Assembly (NCBI GenBank): GCA_903822435.1 | Contig: CAIJPE010000323.1 | Span: 1-48,853 of the forward strand | Direction: 5' to 3' | Origin: an uncultured beta proteobacterium | Lineage (GTDB): Bacteria; Pseudomonadota; Gammaproteobacteria; Burkholderiales; Burkholderiaceae_C | DNA length: 48,853 bases | Part shown: positions 6,987 through 14,605 of the stretch, piece after piece | Layout: each line of letters opens with the position of its first letter | How positions within the stretch are numbered: position 1 is the first letter of the stretch | The notes under the pieces: model-generated | The model's input: only the letters and a program-made list of their open reading frames with translations | Told to the model about the DNA's origin: nothing | Databases searched by the model: none | Made by a program: the position numbers and the translations under genes

Positions 6987-9239
6987 ATGAACACCCCGTC
7001 CACCACCCTCGACCGCCGCCAGTTCCTGGGCACCGTCAGCGCTGCTGCCGGCGGCCTGACGCTGGGCTTCGCCATGCCCGATGCCGCCCAGGCGGCCACC
7101 CTCACGGCCGTGAACACCTGGCTGACCATCGGCAGCGACAACAGCGTCAAGCTGACCATCGGCTCGTCCGACATGGGCCAGGGCTCCTTCTCCGGCCTGG
7201 CGCAGATCCTGGCCGAAGACCTGATGGTCAACCCGAACCGGGTGATCCTGCTGCAGGGCTCGCCCACCATGGCCACGCCCGCGCCCATCGGCACGGCCAT
7301 CAACACCGTGGGCAGCAGCGTCACCCGCACCAACTACTGGAAGCTGCGCAACGCGGCGGCCGTGGCCCGCGAGATGCTGATCACCGCCGCACAGATGAAG
7401 GCCGGCATTCGCGACCGCAGCTTGTTCAGCGTCAGCGATGGCGTGATCCGCTGCGCGATCATGCGCTCGCCCATTCCCTATGGCGACGTGGCTGCCCTGG
7501 CCGCGACCCTCACGCCCCCGGCCAGCGCCGCGCTGGTGCCGGACAGCCAGCTGCAAAGCATCGGCCGCACGATCCAGCGCACCGACATCCCCGAAAAGGT
7601 CGATGGCAGCGCCATCTACGGCCTGGACGTGCGGCTGCCCAACATGCTGTATGGCATCGTCAAGCACAGCCCGGCATTCGGCGGCGTGCTGGCGTCCACG
7701 CCCACCACGCCGTCGGGCATGACGGCCGTGGTGCCCGTCAAGGTCTGGGCCGGCACGGCGCGCGGCGCCGAGGCCCAGGGCAACGTCAACGCGGTGGTGG
7801 TGATCGGCCCCAACACCTGGGACACCTGGCAGGCAGCCAACCGGCTGAGCGTGACCTGGGCCGCACCGGCCAACGCCGCGTCGCTGAACGACGCGCAGTT
7901 CATCGCCGATGGCCAGGCCCTGCTGACCAGCGCACCGGCCTACGTGCCGGGCGTGCCCAACCCGCTGGGCACCTGCTATACGGTCGAGCGCAGCACGGCC
8001 GACGCCAACGCCGCCATCGCGTCTTCACCCACGGTGGTGGACGCCACCTACACGCTGCCCTACGTGGCCCATGCCACGCTGGAGGTGCTGAACTGCACCG
8101 TGGACTACGTGCCCGGCGTGCGCTGCGACGTGTATGCCCCCACGCAGTCGGCCAAGACGGCGCTGACCGTCGTATTGGCCATCACCGGCATGCCGGCCAG
8201 CCAGGTGACCATCCGCACCACGCACCTGGGCGGCGGCCTGGGCCGCAAGGCCGAGGTCGACTTCATCAGCCAGGCCGTCCAGGCGGCCATGGCGCTGGCC
8301 CTGACCCCGGGCGGCCCGCGGCCGCTCAAGCTGATGTGGCCGCGCAGCGAGGACTTCACCCATGATCAGTACCGGCCGATGGCCGTCATCCGCGCCCGGG
8401 CCGGGCTGGATGCCAACAACCTGATCACGGGATGGACCTACCGCAACGTGTCGCCATCGATCCTGACGCAGCGCGGTTCGACCTTGCCGGCCACCGGCGA
8501 CAGCCAGGGCTCTGAAGGCTCGCAGGCGCTGCCCTACAGCTTCGGCGCGCGACTGACCGAATACGTCAGCCACCCTTCGCCCATCCCGGTCGGCTTCTGG
8601 CGTTCGGTGGGGGCCTCGCTCAACACCTTCGCGGTGGAGTCGATGATCGACGAACTGGCCGCAGCGGCTGGCAAGGACCCCTACCTGTTCCGCCGCGACC
8701 GCCTGACCGACCCGCGCTGGCTGGCCGTGCTCAACACGGCGGCCAGTGTTTCAGGCTGGGCCACTGCACCGGCCGCCGGCGTGGCCCGCGGCATTGCCAT
8801 CGGCACGGCCTTCAACAGCATCGTCTGCGAAGTGGTGGAGATCTCTGGCGTCACCACCACCGGGCTGCAGGTGCGCAAGGTCACGGCGGTGATCGACTGC
8901 TATGTCCCCGTCAATCCGGGTTCCATCGAGTCGCAGATCATCGGCGGCATCGTGCACGGCATGAACGCCACGCTGTACGGTCGGCAGAAGTTCGTGGCTG
9001 GCGTCGGTCAGGTGAAGAACTTCAACAACAGCCGCATGATGCGCATCGGCGAGATGCCGGCGGTGCAGGTGATCGTCATGCCTCCGCCCACCGTGGTCGA
9101 CCCGTTGGTGCCCCTGGGCGGCGTGGGCGAGCTCGGCGTGCCGACCTTCGCACCGGCCTTGGCCAACGCGTACTTCAAGCTCACCGGGACGCGGGTGCGC
9201 ACCCTGCCGTTGTTCCCGAACGCGACGATGTCGGACTGA
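6987..9239 (+). CDS. Molybdopterin-binding oxidoreductase subunit, Tat-exported (isoquinoline 1-oxidoreductase beta type)
   Basis: This 750-residue catalytic subunit of the xanthine oxidase superfamily begins with a twin-arginine signal (DRRQFLGTVSAAAGG, cleavage probably near AQAA at about 36-38), so the complex should act in the periplasm. Its partner has no signal and would be co-exported. Family landmarks include GSSDMGQGSFSGLAQILAED, IPEKVDGSAIYGLDV, THLGGGLGRKAEVDF and the C-terminal GGVGELGVPTFAPALANA, where the Glu of GVGELG is the expected catalytic base. Members oxidise N-heterocycles or aldehydes; the substrate here is unknown. No cofactor-insertion chaperone of the XdhC type is seen in the window. 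Confidence 0.92.
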   Translation: MNTPSTTLDRRQFLGTVSAAAGGLTLGFAMPDAAQAATLTAVNTWLTIGSDNSVKLTIGSSDMGQGSFSGLAQILAEDLMVNPNRVILLQGSPTMATPAPIGTAINTVGSSVTRTNYWKLRNAAAVAREMLITAAQMKAGIRDRSLFSVSDGVIRCAIMRSPIPYGDVAALAATLTPPASAALVPDSQLQSIGRTIQRTDIPEKVDGSAIYGLDVRLPNMLYGIVKHSPAFGGVLASTPTTPSGMTAVVPVKVWAGTARGAEAQGNVNAVVVIGPNTWDTWQAANRLSVTWAAPANAASLNDAQFIADGQALLTSAPAYVPGVPNPLGTCYTVERSTADANAAIASSPTVVDATYTLPYVAHATLEVLNCTVDYVPGVRCDVYAPTQSAKTALTVVLAITGMPASQVTIRTTHLGGGLGRKAEVDFISQAVQAAMALALTPGGPRPLKLMWPRSEDFTHDQYRPMAVIRARAGLDANNLITGWTYRNVSPSILTQRGSTLPATGDSQGSEGSQALPYSFGARLTEYVSHPSPIPVGFWRSVGASLNTFAVESMIDELAAAAGKDPYLFRRDRLTDPRWLAVLNTAASVSGWATAPAAGVARGIAIGTAFNSIVCEVVEISGVTTTGLQVRKVTAVIDCYVPVNPGSIESQIIGGIVHGMNATLYGRQKFVAGVGQVKNFNNSRMMRIGEMPAVQVIVMPPPTVVDPLVPLGGVGELGVPTFAPALANAYFKLTGTRVRTLPLFPNATMSD

Positions 9240-9250
9240 GGGTCGTCCGG

Positions 9251-9271
9251 CGCCCTGTTCAGCACAGGGCG
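9251..9271. terminator. Hairpin between two convergent genes
   Basis: A perfect 8-base stem, CGCCCTGT (9251-9258) and ACAGGGCG (9264-9271), with a five-base loop sits where the hydroxylase operon meets the CBS-domain gene, overlapping the latter's last codons. The position suits a shared terminator. There is no T-run on either side, so intrinsic termination is uncertain. Confidence 0.4.
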
Positions 9272-9699
9272 TCGTTCACCTGCTCGTTGAATTCCGACAA
9301 GCTCTGGGCGGTGTTCACCTCGCGCGGCATGGCGTCGCGCACCGAGAACACCCCGAGGATCTTGCCATCATCCGTGACCACCGGGAGGTGCCGGAAGCCG
9401 CGCTCGATCATGATGAGAACCGCGTCGGCCACCTTCAGGTCGGGGCGCACGCACTGCGGGTTGGGCGTCATGATCCGGTGCACCAGCGTGGTGGCCGGGT
9501 CCAGCGCCTTGGCCAGCACGCGCGTCATCAGGTCGCGCTCGGTGACGATGCCCAGCAACGGGCTGGCGTGGTCGATGATCAGCACGCTGCCGCAGTTCGC
9601 CCGCGTCATCACGCAGGCGGCCTCGTGCACCGTGGCGCCTGGGCCCAGGCTGATGACGTGCCGCCGTGACATGGCCTGGAAGATGGTGCGTTCGGACAT
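9259..9699 (-). CDS. CBS-domain pair protein
   Basis: This 146-residue protein consists almost entirely of a Bateman module. The first CBS domain covers about residues 10-63 (VHEAACVMTRANCGSVLIID, GIVTERDLMTRVL) and the second about 76-130 (VADAVLIMIERGFRHLPVV, GVFSVRDAM). Such modules bind AMP, ATP or related nucleotides and tune the activity of partners. It starts 22 bases after the 2-oxoacid oxidoreductase beta gene on the same strand, so it is probably the last gene of that operon and may sense energy charge for it. That role is inference. Confidence 0.85.
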   Translation of the reverse strand: MSERTIFQAMSRRHVISLGPGATVHEAACVMTRANCGSVLIIDHASPLLGIVTERDLMTRVLAKALDPATTLVHRIMTPNPQCVRPDLKVADAVLIMIERGFRHLPVVTDDGKILGVFSVRDAMPREVNTAQSLSEFNEQVNDALC

Positions 9700-9721
9700 G
9701 GTGCTCTCCTGGGGCGCTGCG

Positions 9722-10777
9722 TCAGCGCAGTGCGGCGTTGATCCTCTCCAGCGCGCTGGTGCCCGGGCACAGTGCGGTCTCTGACAAGGCGTTCAGCGGC
9801 GTCGCGCAGGTGTTGAACGCCGTGTGCAGGTCGGTGGCCAGTGGGTCCAGGTAGAGCAACCCCGTCACCACCTCGCCATGCTGGGCGTGGGCGTTCATGT
9901 AGCTCAGGGCCCCGAAGCGGTCGGTGGGGTCGTAGTCTTCGTGCAGCTTGCGCAGGCGCAGCACCGTCCCGTCGGGCTGCGGCACATCCACCACCTCGCC
10001 GGGCGCGTAGTCGGCGGTGGCCTCTTGGCCCGGCGTCATGAAGTCGATGCGGCTGACGGCCTCGTTGTGCTGGCGCACGTAGTCGTAGCTCTTGGTGCTG
10101 CCGCCGTGGTTGTTGAAGGTGACGCAGGGGCTGATGACGTCGATGAAGGCCGCGCCGCTGTGCGCCATCGCGCCCTTGATGAGCGGCACGAGCTGCGCCT
10201 TGTCGCCCGAGAAACTGCGCGCGACGAAGGTGGCGCCCAGCTGCAGGGCCAGCGCCACCAGGTCGACCGGGCTGTCGGCATTGACCACGCCCTTCTTGCT
10301 CTTGCTGCCGCGGTCGGCCGTGGCGCTGAACTGGCCCTTGGTGAGGCCGTAGACGCCGTTGTTCTCGACGATGTAGGCCATGCGCACGCCGCGCCGCATC
10401 GCGTTGGCGAACTGGCCCAGGCCGATCGAGGCCGAGTCGCCGTCGCCGCTGACGCCCAGGTACAGCAGCGAGCGGTTGGCCAGGTTGGCGCCGGTCAACA
10501 CGCTGGGCATGCGCCCGTGCACCGTGTTGAAGCCGTGGCTGGCGCCCAGGAAGTAGTCCGGGGTCTTGCTGCTGCAGCCGATGCCGCTGAGCTTGGCCAC
10601 GCGGTGCGGCTCGATGTCGAGTTCCCAGCAGGCCTGGATGATGGCTGCGCTGATGCTGTCGTGGCCGCAGCCGGCGCACAAGGTGCTGATGCGGCCCTCG
10701 TAGTCGCGCCGGGTGTAGCCGACCTTGTTCTTGTGCAGCGTCGGGTGGTGCAGCCGGGGCTTGGCGATGTAGGTCAT
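9722..10777 (-). CDS. korB: 2-Oxoacid:acceptor oxidoreductase, beta (TPP) subunit
   Basis: This 351-residue subunit binds thiamine diphosphate and catalyses oxidative decarboxylation of a 2-oxoacid to an acyl-CoA. The TPP/Mg motif is GDGDSASIGLGQFANAMRR. Cluster-ligand cysteines occur in LCAGCGHDS and GIGCSSKTPD, and NNGVYGLTKGQ follows. Its ATG overlaps the stop of the alpha gene (ATGA at 10774-10777). The order alpha-beta matches KorAB. 2-Oxoglutarate is the likeliest substrate by analogy with related aromatic-degrading beta-proteobacteria, but pyruvate or other 2-oxoacids cannot be excluded from sequence alone. Confidence 0.9.
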   Translation of the reverse strand: MTYIAKPRLHHPTLHKNKVGYTRRDYEGRISTLCAGCGHDSISAAIIQACWELDIEPHRVAKLSGIGCSSKTPDYFLGASHGFNTVHGRMPSVLTGANLANRSLLYLGVSGDGDSASIGLGQFANAMRRGVRMAYIVENNGVYGLTKGQFSATADRGSKSKKGVVNADSPVDLVALALQLGATFVARSFSGDKAQLVPLIKGAMAHSGAAFIDVISPCVTFNNHGGSTKSYDYVRQHNEAVSRIDFMTPGQEATADYAPGEVVDVPQPDGTVLRLRKLHEDYDPTDRFGALSYMNAHAQHGEVVTGLLYLDPLATDLHTAFNTCATPLNALSETALCPGTSALERINAALR

Positions 10778-12633
10778 GCGCTCACCTGCTCGGCGGCAGC
10801 CGTGGTCTGGGTGGCGGTGACGCCCAGCGCCTTGCGGATGGCCGCGACGATGAAGCGCGCCGTGATGGGCGTGCCGTCGTAATGCAGCACGACCGGCAGG
10901 CGCGCCGGGTCGGCCTCCAGTTGGTTGATCAGCAGGCTGCGCATCTGGGCATCGCGGTTCTGCTCGACGACGAAGACCCGGTCGTGCGCGGCGATGAAGT
11001 CGGGCACCACCTGCGGGAAGGGGAAGGCGCGCAGCCGCAGCGCATCCAGGTGGATGCCCTGGGCGTGCAGCACGTCCAGCGCCTCGCGCATGGCCGGCGA
11101 GGTCGAGCCGTAGTAGATGACGCCCAGCCGCGAGGGCTCGTCGCCGAAGCGCAGCACCGGCTGCGGCACGAGGCTGGCCGCGGTCTCGAACTTCTTGAGC
11201 AGGCGTTCCATGTTGTAGGTGTAGTCGGGCCCGCGCTCGCTGTACTGCGCATAGGCGTTTCGGGTGGTGCCCCGGGTGAAGAAGCTGCCCTTGGTCGGGT
11301 GCGTGCCCGGCAGCGTGCGCCAGGGGATGCCGTCGCCGTCCACGTCCTTGTAGCGGCCGAAGTCCTTGCCGGCCTCCAGCGCTTCGGCCGTCATGACCTT
11401 GCCGCGGTCGTACGCCCGTGTGTCGTCCCAGGTGAAGGGCTTGCTCAGGCGCTGGTTCATGCCGATGTCGAGATCGGTCATCACGAAGATCGGGGTCTGC
11501 AGCCGGTCGGCCAGGTCGAGCGCGGCGGCCGAGAACTCGAAGCATTCGTAGGGATCCTGCGGCAGCAGCAGCACGTGCTTGGTGTCGCCGTGCGAGGCAT
11601 AGGCGCAGGCCAGGATGTCGCTCTGCTGCGTGCGCGTGGGCATGCCGGTGGACGGGCCGCCCCGTTGCACGTCGATGATGGTCACGGGGATCTCGGCGAA
11701 GTAGGCCAGGCCGATGAACTCCTGCATCAGGCTGATGCCCGGACCGGAGGTGGCCGTGAAGGCGCGCGCGCCGTTCCAGCCCGCGCCCACCACCATGCCG
11801 ATGGACGCCAGCTCGTCCTCGGCCTGCACGATGGCGTAGCGGTGGGTGCCGGTGGCCGGGTCGATGCGGAACTTGTCGCAGTACTTCTGGAAGGCCTCGG
11901 GTATCGACGACGAGGGCGTGATCGGGTACCAGGCGCAGACCGTGGCGCCGCCGTACAGGCAGCCCAGCGCCGCTGCGCTGTTGCCATCGGTGAAGATCTG
12001 CTCGCCCACCGTGTCGGAGCTGTGCACGCGCAGGCCCAGCGGGTGCGGCAGGTTGCGCTTCACGTAGTCGCGGCCCAGGTGCAGCGCCTGCACGTTGCTG
12101 GCGAGCAGGCGCTCCTTGCCCTTGTACTGCTCGGCAAAGAGCTGCTCGAAGACCTCGGCATCGACGTTCAGCAGGACCGACAGCGCGCCGATGTAGATGA
12201 TGTTCTTGAACAGCTGGCGCTGGCGCGGGTCGGTGTAGTGCGCGTTCGCGATCTCGGTCAGCGGCACGGGGATGACGTTCAGGTCGGCGCGCAGGCTGCC
12301 GGGCGGCAGCGGCCGCGTGCTGTCGTAGAACAGGTAGCCGCCGGGCTCGACCTCGGCCACGTCCTGGGCCCAGGTCTGCGGGTTCATCGCCACCATCATG
12401 TCCACGCCCCCGCGCCGGCCGTGGTAACCCTTCTCGCACACCCGTGCCTCGTACCAGGTGGGCATGCCCTGGATGTTGCTCGGGAAGATGTTGCGCGGGC
12501 TGACCGGCACGCCCATGCGCATCACGGCCTTGGCGAAAAGCTCGTTGGCCGAGGCCGAACCCGAGCCGTTGACGTTGGCGAACTTGATGACGAAGTCGTT
12601 GACCGCTTCGATGCGCTGGATGGGCTGGGTCAC
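10774..12633 (-). CDS. korA: 2-Oxoacid:acceptor oxidoreductase, fused gamma-alpha subunit
   Basis: This 619-residue subunit is a fusion. An N-terminal gamma domain (about residues 8-195: VNGSGSASANELFAKAVMRMG, GVDMMVAMNPQTW) is followed by an alpha domain (about 220-600) with GNSAAALGCLYGG, AWYPITPSSSIPEAF, TSGPGISLMQEF and QRGGPSTGMPTRTQQSD. These are hallmarks of KorA/OFOR alpha subunits. The start is GTG, overlapping the previous stop (GTGA at 12630-12633). The gene is coupled to both neighbours, giving a strict three-gene unit with tightly balanced translation. Confidence 0.92.
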   Translation of the reverse strand: MTQPIQRIEAVNDFVIKFANVNGSGSASANELFAKAVMRMGVPVSPRNIFPSNIQGMPTWYEARVCEKGYHGRRGGVDMMVAMNPQTWAQDVAEVEPGGYLFYDSTRPLPPGSLRADLNVIPVPLTEIANAHYTDPRQRQLFKNIIYIGALSVLLNVDAEVFEQLFAEQYKGKERLLASNVQALHLGRDYVKRNLPHPLGLRVHSSDTVGEQIFTDGNSAAALGCLYGGATVCAWYPITPSSSIPEAFQKYCDKFRIDPATGTHRYAIVQAEDELASIGMVVGAGWNGARAFTATSGPGISLMQEFIGLAYFAEIPVTIIDVQRGGPSTGMPTRTQQSDILACAYASHGDTKHVLLLPQDPYECFEFSAAALDLADRLQTPIFVMTDLDIGMNQRLSKPFTWDDTRAYDRGKVMTAEALEAGKDFGRYKDVDGDGIPWRTLPGTHPTKGSFFTRGTTRNAYAQYSERGPDYTYNMERLLKKFETAASLVPQPVLRFGDEPSRLGVIYYGSTSPAMREALDVLHAQGIHLDALRLRAFPFPQVVPDFIAAHDRVFVVEQNRDAQMRSLLINQLEADPARLPVVLHYDGTPITARFIVAAIRKALGVTATQTTAAAEQVSA

Positions 12634-14471
12634 GCTGCGGCTCCGGCACGCGGGGTGGAGGGAAGGGCGCCGCGGGAAGCGGGCCCGGCCTTGGTGGTGA
12701 GCAGCAGGAACTTCTGCATGTCCCAGGCGCCGGTGGGGCAGCGTTCGGCACACAGGCCGCAGTGCAGGCAGACGTCCTCGTCCTTCACCATCACGCGCTG
12801 GGTCTTCAGGCCATCGATGACATAGAGCGCCTGGGCAGGGTTGCTCGAGGGCGCCTTGAGCCGCGTTCGCAACTCGGCCTCGGCGCCCGGCGCCGTGAAG
12901 GTGATGCAGTCGGTCGGGCAGATGTCGACGCAGGCATCGCACTCGATGCACAGCTTGCTGTCGAAGACGGTCTGCACATCGCAATTCAGGCAGCGGTGGG
13001 CTTCCTTGAAGGCCACCGCGGCGTCGAAGCCGAGCTCCACCTCGACGCGGATGCTGGCCAGGGCCTTTTCCGCGGCGGCCCAGGGCACCTTGAAGCGGGT
13101 GTCGTCGGTGGGCGCGTTGTCGTAGCTCCACTCGTGGATGCCCATCTTCTGCGACACGAGGTTGACCGTCGGCGGCGGGCGGTTGCCGACGGGTTCGCCG
13201 TGCAGGAAGCGGTCGATGCTGACCGCGGCCTCGTGCCCATGGGCCACGGCGGTGATGATGTTCTTGGGGCCGAAGGCGGCGTCGCCGCCGAAGAACACGT
13301 GGGGCACCGAGGACTGGAAGGTGGCGGCATCGAGTTGCGGCAGTCCCCACTTGTCGAAGGCGATGCCGGTGCTGCGCTCGATCCAGGGGAAGGCGTTCTC
13401 CTGGCCCACGGCCACCAGCACCTCGTCGCAGGCGATCTCCACCTCCGGCTCGCCGGTGGGCACGAGGCTGCGTCGGCCTTGGGCGTCGTAGACCGCCTCG
13501 ACGAGCTGGAAGCGCATGCCGGTGAGGTGGCCGTCGGCATGCAGGAAGGCGGTCGGTACGTGGTCGTTCAGGATCGGGATGCCCTCATGCAGCGCATCTT
13601 CCTTTTCCCAGGGCGAGGCCTTCATCTCGTCGAATCCCGAGCGCACCACCACCTTCACGTCTTTGGCGCCCAGGCGGCGCGCCGAGCGGCAGCAGTCCAT
13701 CGCGGTGTTGCCGCCGCCCAGCACGAGCACGCGCTTCTTCACGCGGGCGACATGCTGGAAGGACACGCTGGCCAGCCAATCGATCCCGATGTGGATGTCC
13801 GCCGCGGCCTCCTGGCGGCCGGGTACCTGCAGGTCGCGCCCGCGCGGCGCGCCGCAGCCGACGAAGATGGCGTCGTAACCCTCGTCCATCAGCGCCTGCA
13901 TCGAGCCGACGCGCTGGCCCGAGCGGAACTCGACGCCCAGCTCCAGGATGTAGCCCGTCTCTTCGTCGATCACGTCCTCGGGCAGCCGGAAGCGGGGGAT
14001 CTGCGTGCGGATGAAGCCACCGGCCTTGCGCTCGCCGTCGAACACCGTGACGGCGTAGCCCTCGGTGGCGAGGTCCCGGGCCACCGTCAACGAGGCTGGG
14101 CCGGCGCCGACGCAGGCCACCCGCTTGCCATTGCGTGGCTTCGGGGTGGGCATCTGCGCCCGGATGCCGTCGACCTGCTTGAAGTCGGCCGCCACGCGCT
14201 TGAGGCGGCAAATTGCCACCGGCTCGGGCTTGGCCGCGTTCGCCGCCTCCACGCGGCCGCGCCGGCAGGCCGGTTCGCAGGGGCGGTCGCAGGTGCGGCC
14301 CAGCACGCCTGGGAAGACGTTGCTGGCCCAGTTGACCATGTAGGCGTCGTCGTAGCGGCCTTGGGCGATCAACCGGATGTAGGCCGGCACGGGGGTGTGG
14401 GCCGGGCATGCCCATTGGCAGTCGACGACCTTGTGGAAGTAGGCCGGATCGCTGAGGTCGGTGGCGCGCAC
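12630..14471 (-). CDS. korC: FAD/NAD(P) oxidoreductase with GltD-like fold and two C-terminal 4Fe-4S clusters
   Basis: This 613-residue protein probably links the KorAB enzyme to NAD(P). The order is a GltD-like N-terminal cysteine domain (CQWACPAH, TCDRPCEPACRRG, about residues 15-75), an FAD motif (VACVGAGPASLTVA), a second nucleotide motif (VLVLGGGNTAMDCC) and a ferredoxin-like tail with CIECDACVDICP at 508 and CLHCGLCAERCP at 568. The start is GTG at 14471, backed by AGGAG seven bases upstream; no start was taken from the much longer open frame above it. As I recall, a three-subunit 2-oxoglutarate:NADP+ oxidoreductase of this composition is known from Azoarcus/Thauera, where it supplies reduced ferredoxin. 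The gene symbol is by analogy. Confidence 0.85.
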   Translation of the reverse strand: MRATDLSDPAYFHKVVDCQWACPAHTPVPAYIRLIAQGRYDDAYMVNWASNVFPGVLGRTCDRPCEPACRRGRVEAANAAKPEPVAICRLKRVAADFKQVDGIRAQMPTPKPRNGKRVACVGAGPASLTVARDLATEGYAVTVFDGERKAGGFIRTQIPRFRLPEDVIDEETGYILELGVEFRSGQRVGSMQALMDEGYDAIFVGCGAPRGRDLQVPGRQEAAADIHIGIDWLASVSFQHVARVKKRVLVLGGGNTAMDCCRSARRLGAKDVKVVVRSGFDEMKASPWEKEDALHEGIPILNDHVPTAFLHADGHLTGMRFQLVEAVYDAQGRRSLVPTGEPEVEIACDEVLVAVGQENAFPWIERSTGIAFDKWGLPQLDAATFQSSVPHVFFGGDAAFGPKNIITAVAHGHEAAVSIDRFLHGEPVGNRPPPTVNLVSQKMGIHEWSYDNAPTDDTRFKVPWAAAEKALASIRVEVELGFDAAVAFKEAHRCLNCDVQTVFDSKLCIECDACVDICPTDCITFTAPGAEAELRTRLKAPSSNPAQALYVIDGLKTQRVMVKDEDVCLHCGLCAERCPTGAWDMQKFLLLTTKAGPASRGALPSTPRAGAAA

Positions 14472-14605
14472 GCTCGGTCTCCTGGCCGGGCCTCGTCGGC
14501 TTGCCGGAGGGGCCCGTGCGTTGTTTGACCGCAGTCTATGCCGCGCGTGGACGGCCGGGGGGCCGTCGCTTTGTCCTGGCTCAATAAGGCCGCTGATCTG
14601 CCGGC

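Noticed and set aside
14550..14567. GACGGCC-GGGG-GGCCGTC hairpin downstream of spoT as an intrinsic terminator
   Set aside because: The stem is good, but on the minus strand, the direction of spoT, no T-run follows. It may still be a Rho-linked or structural element.
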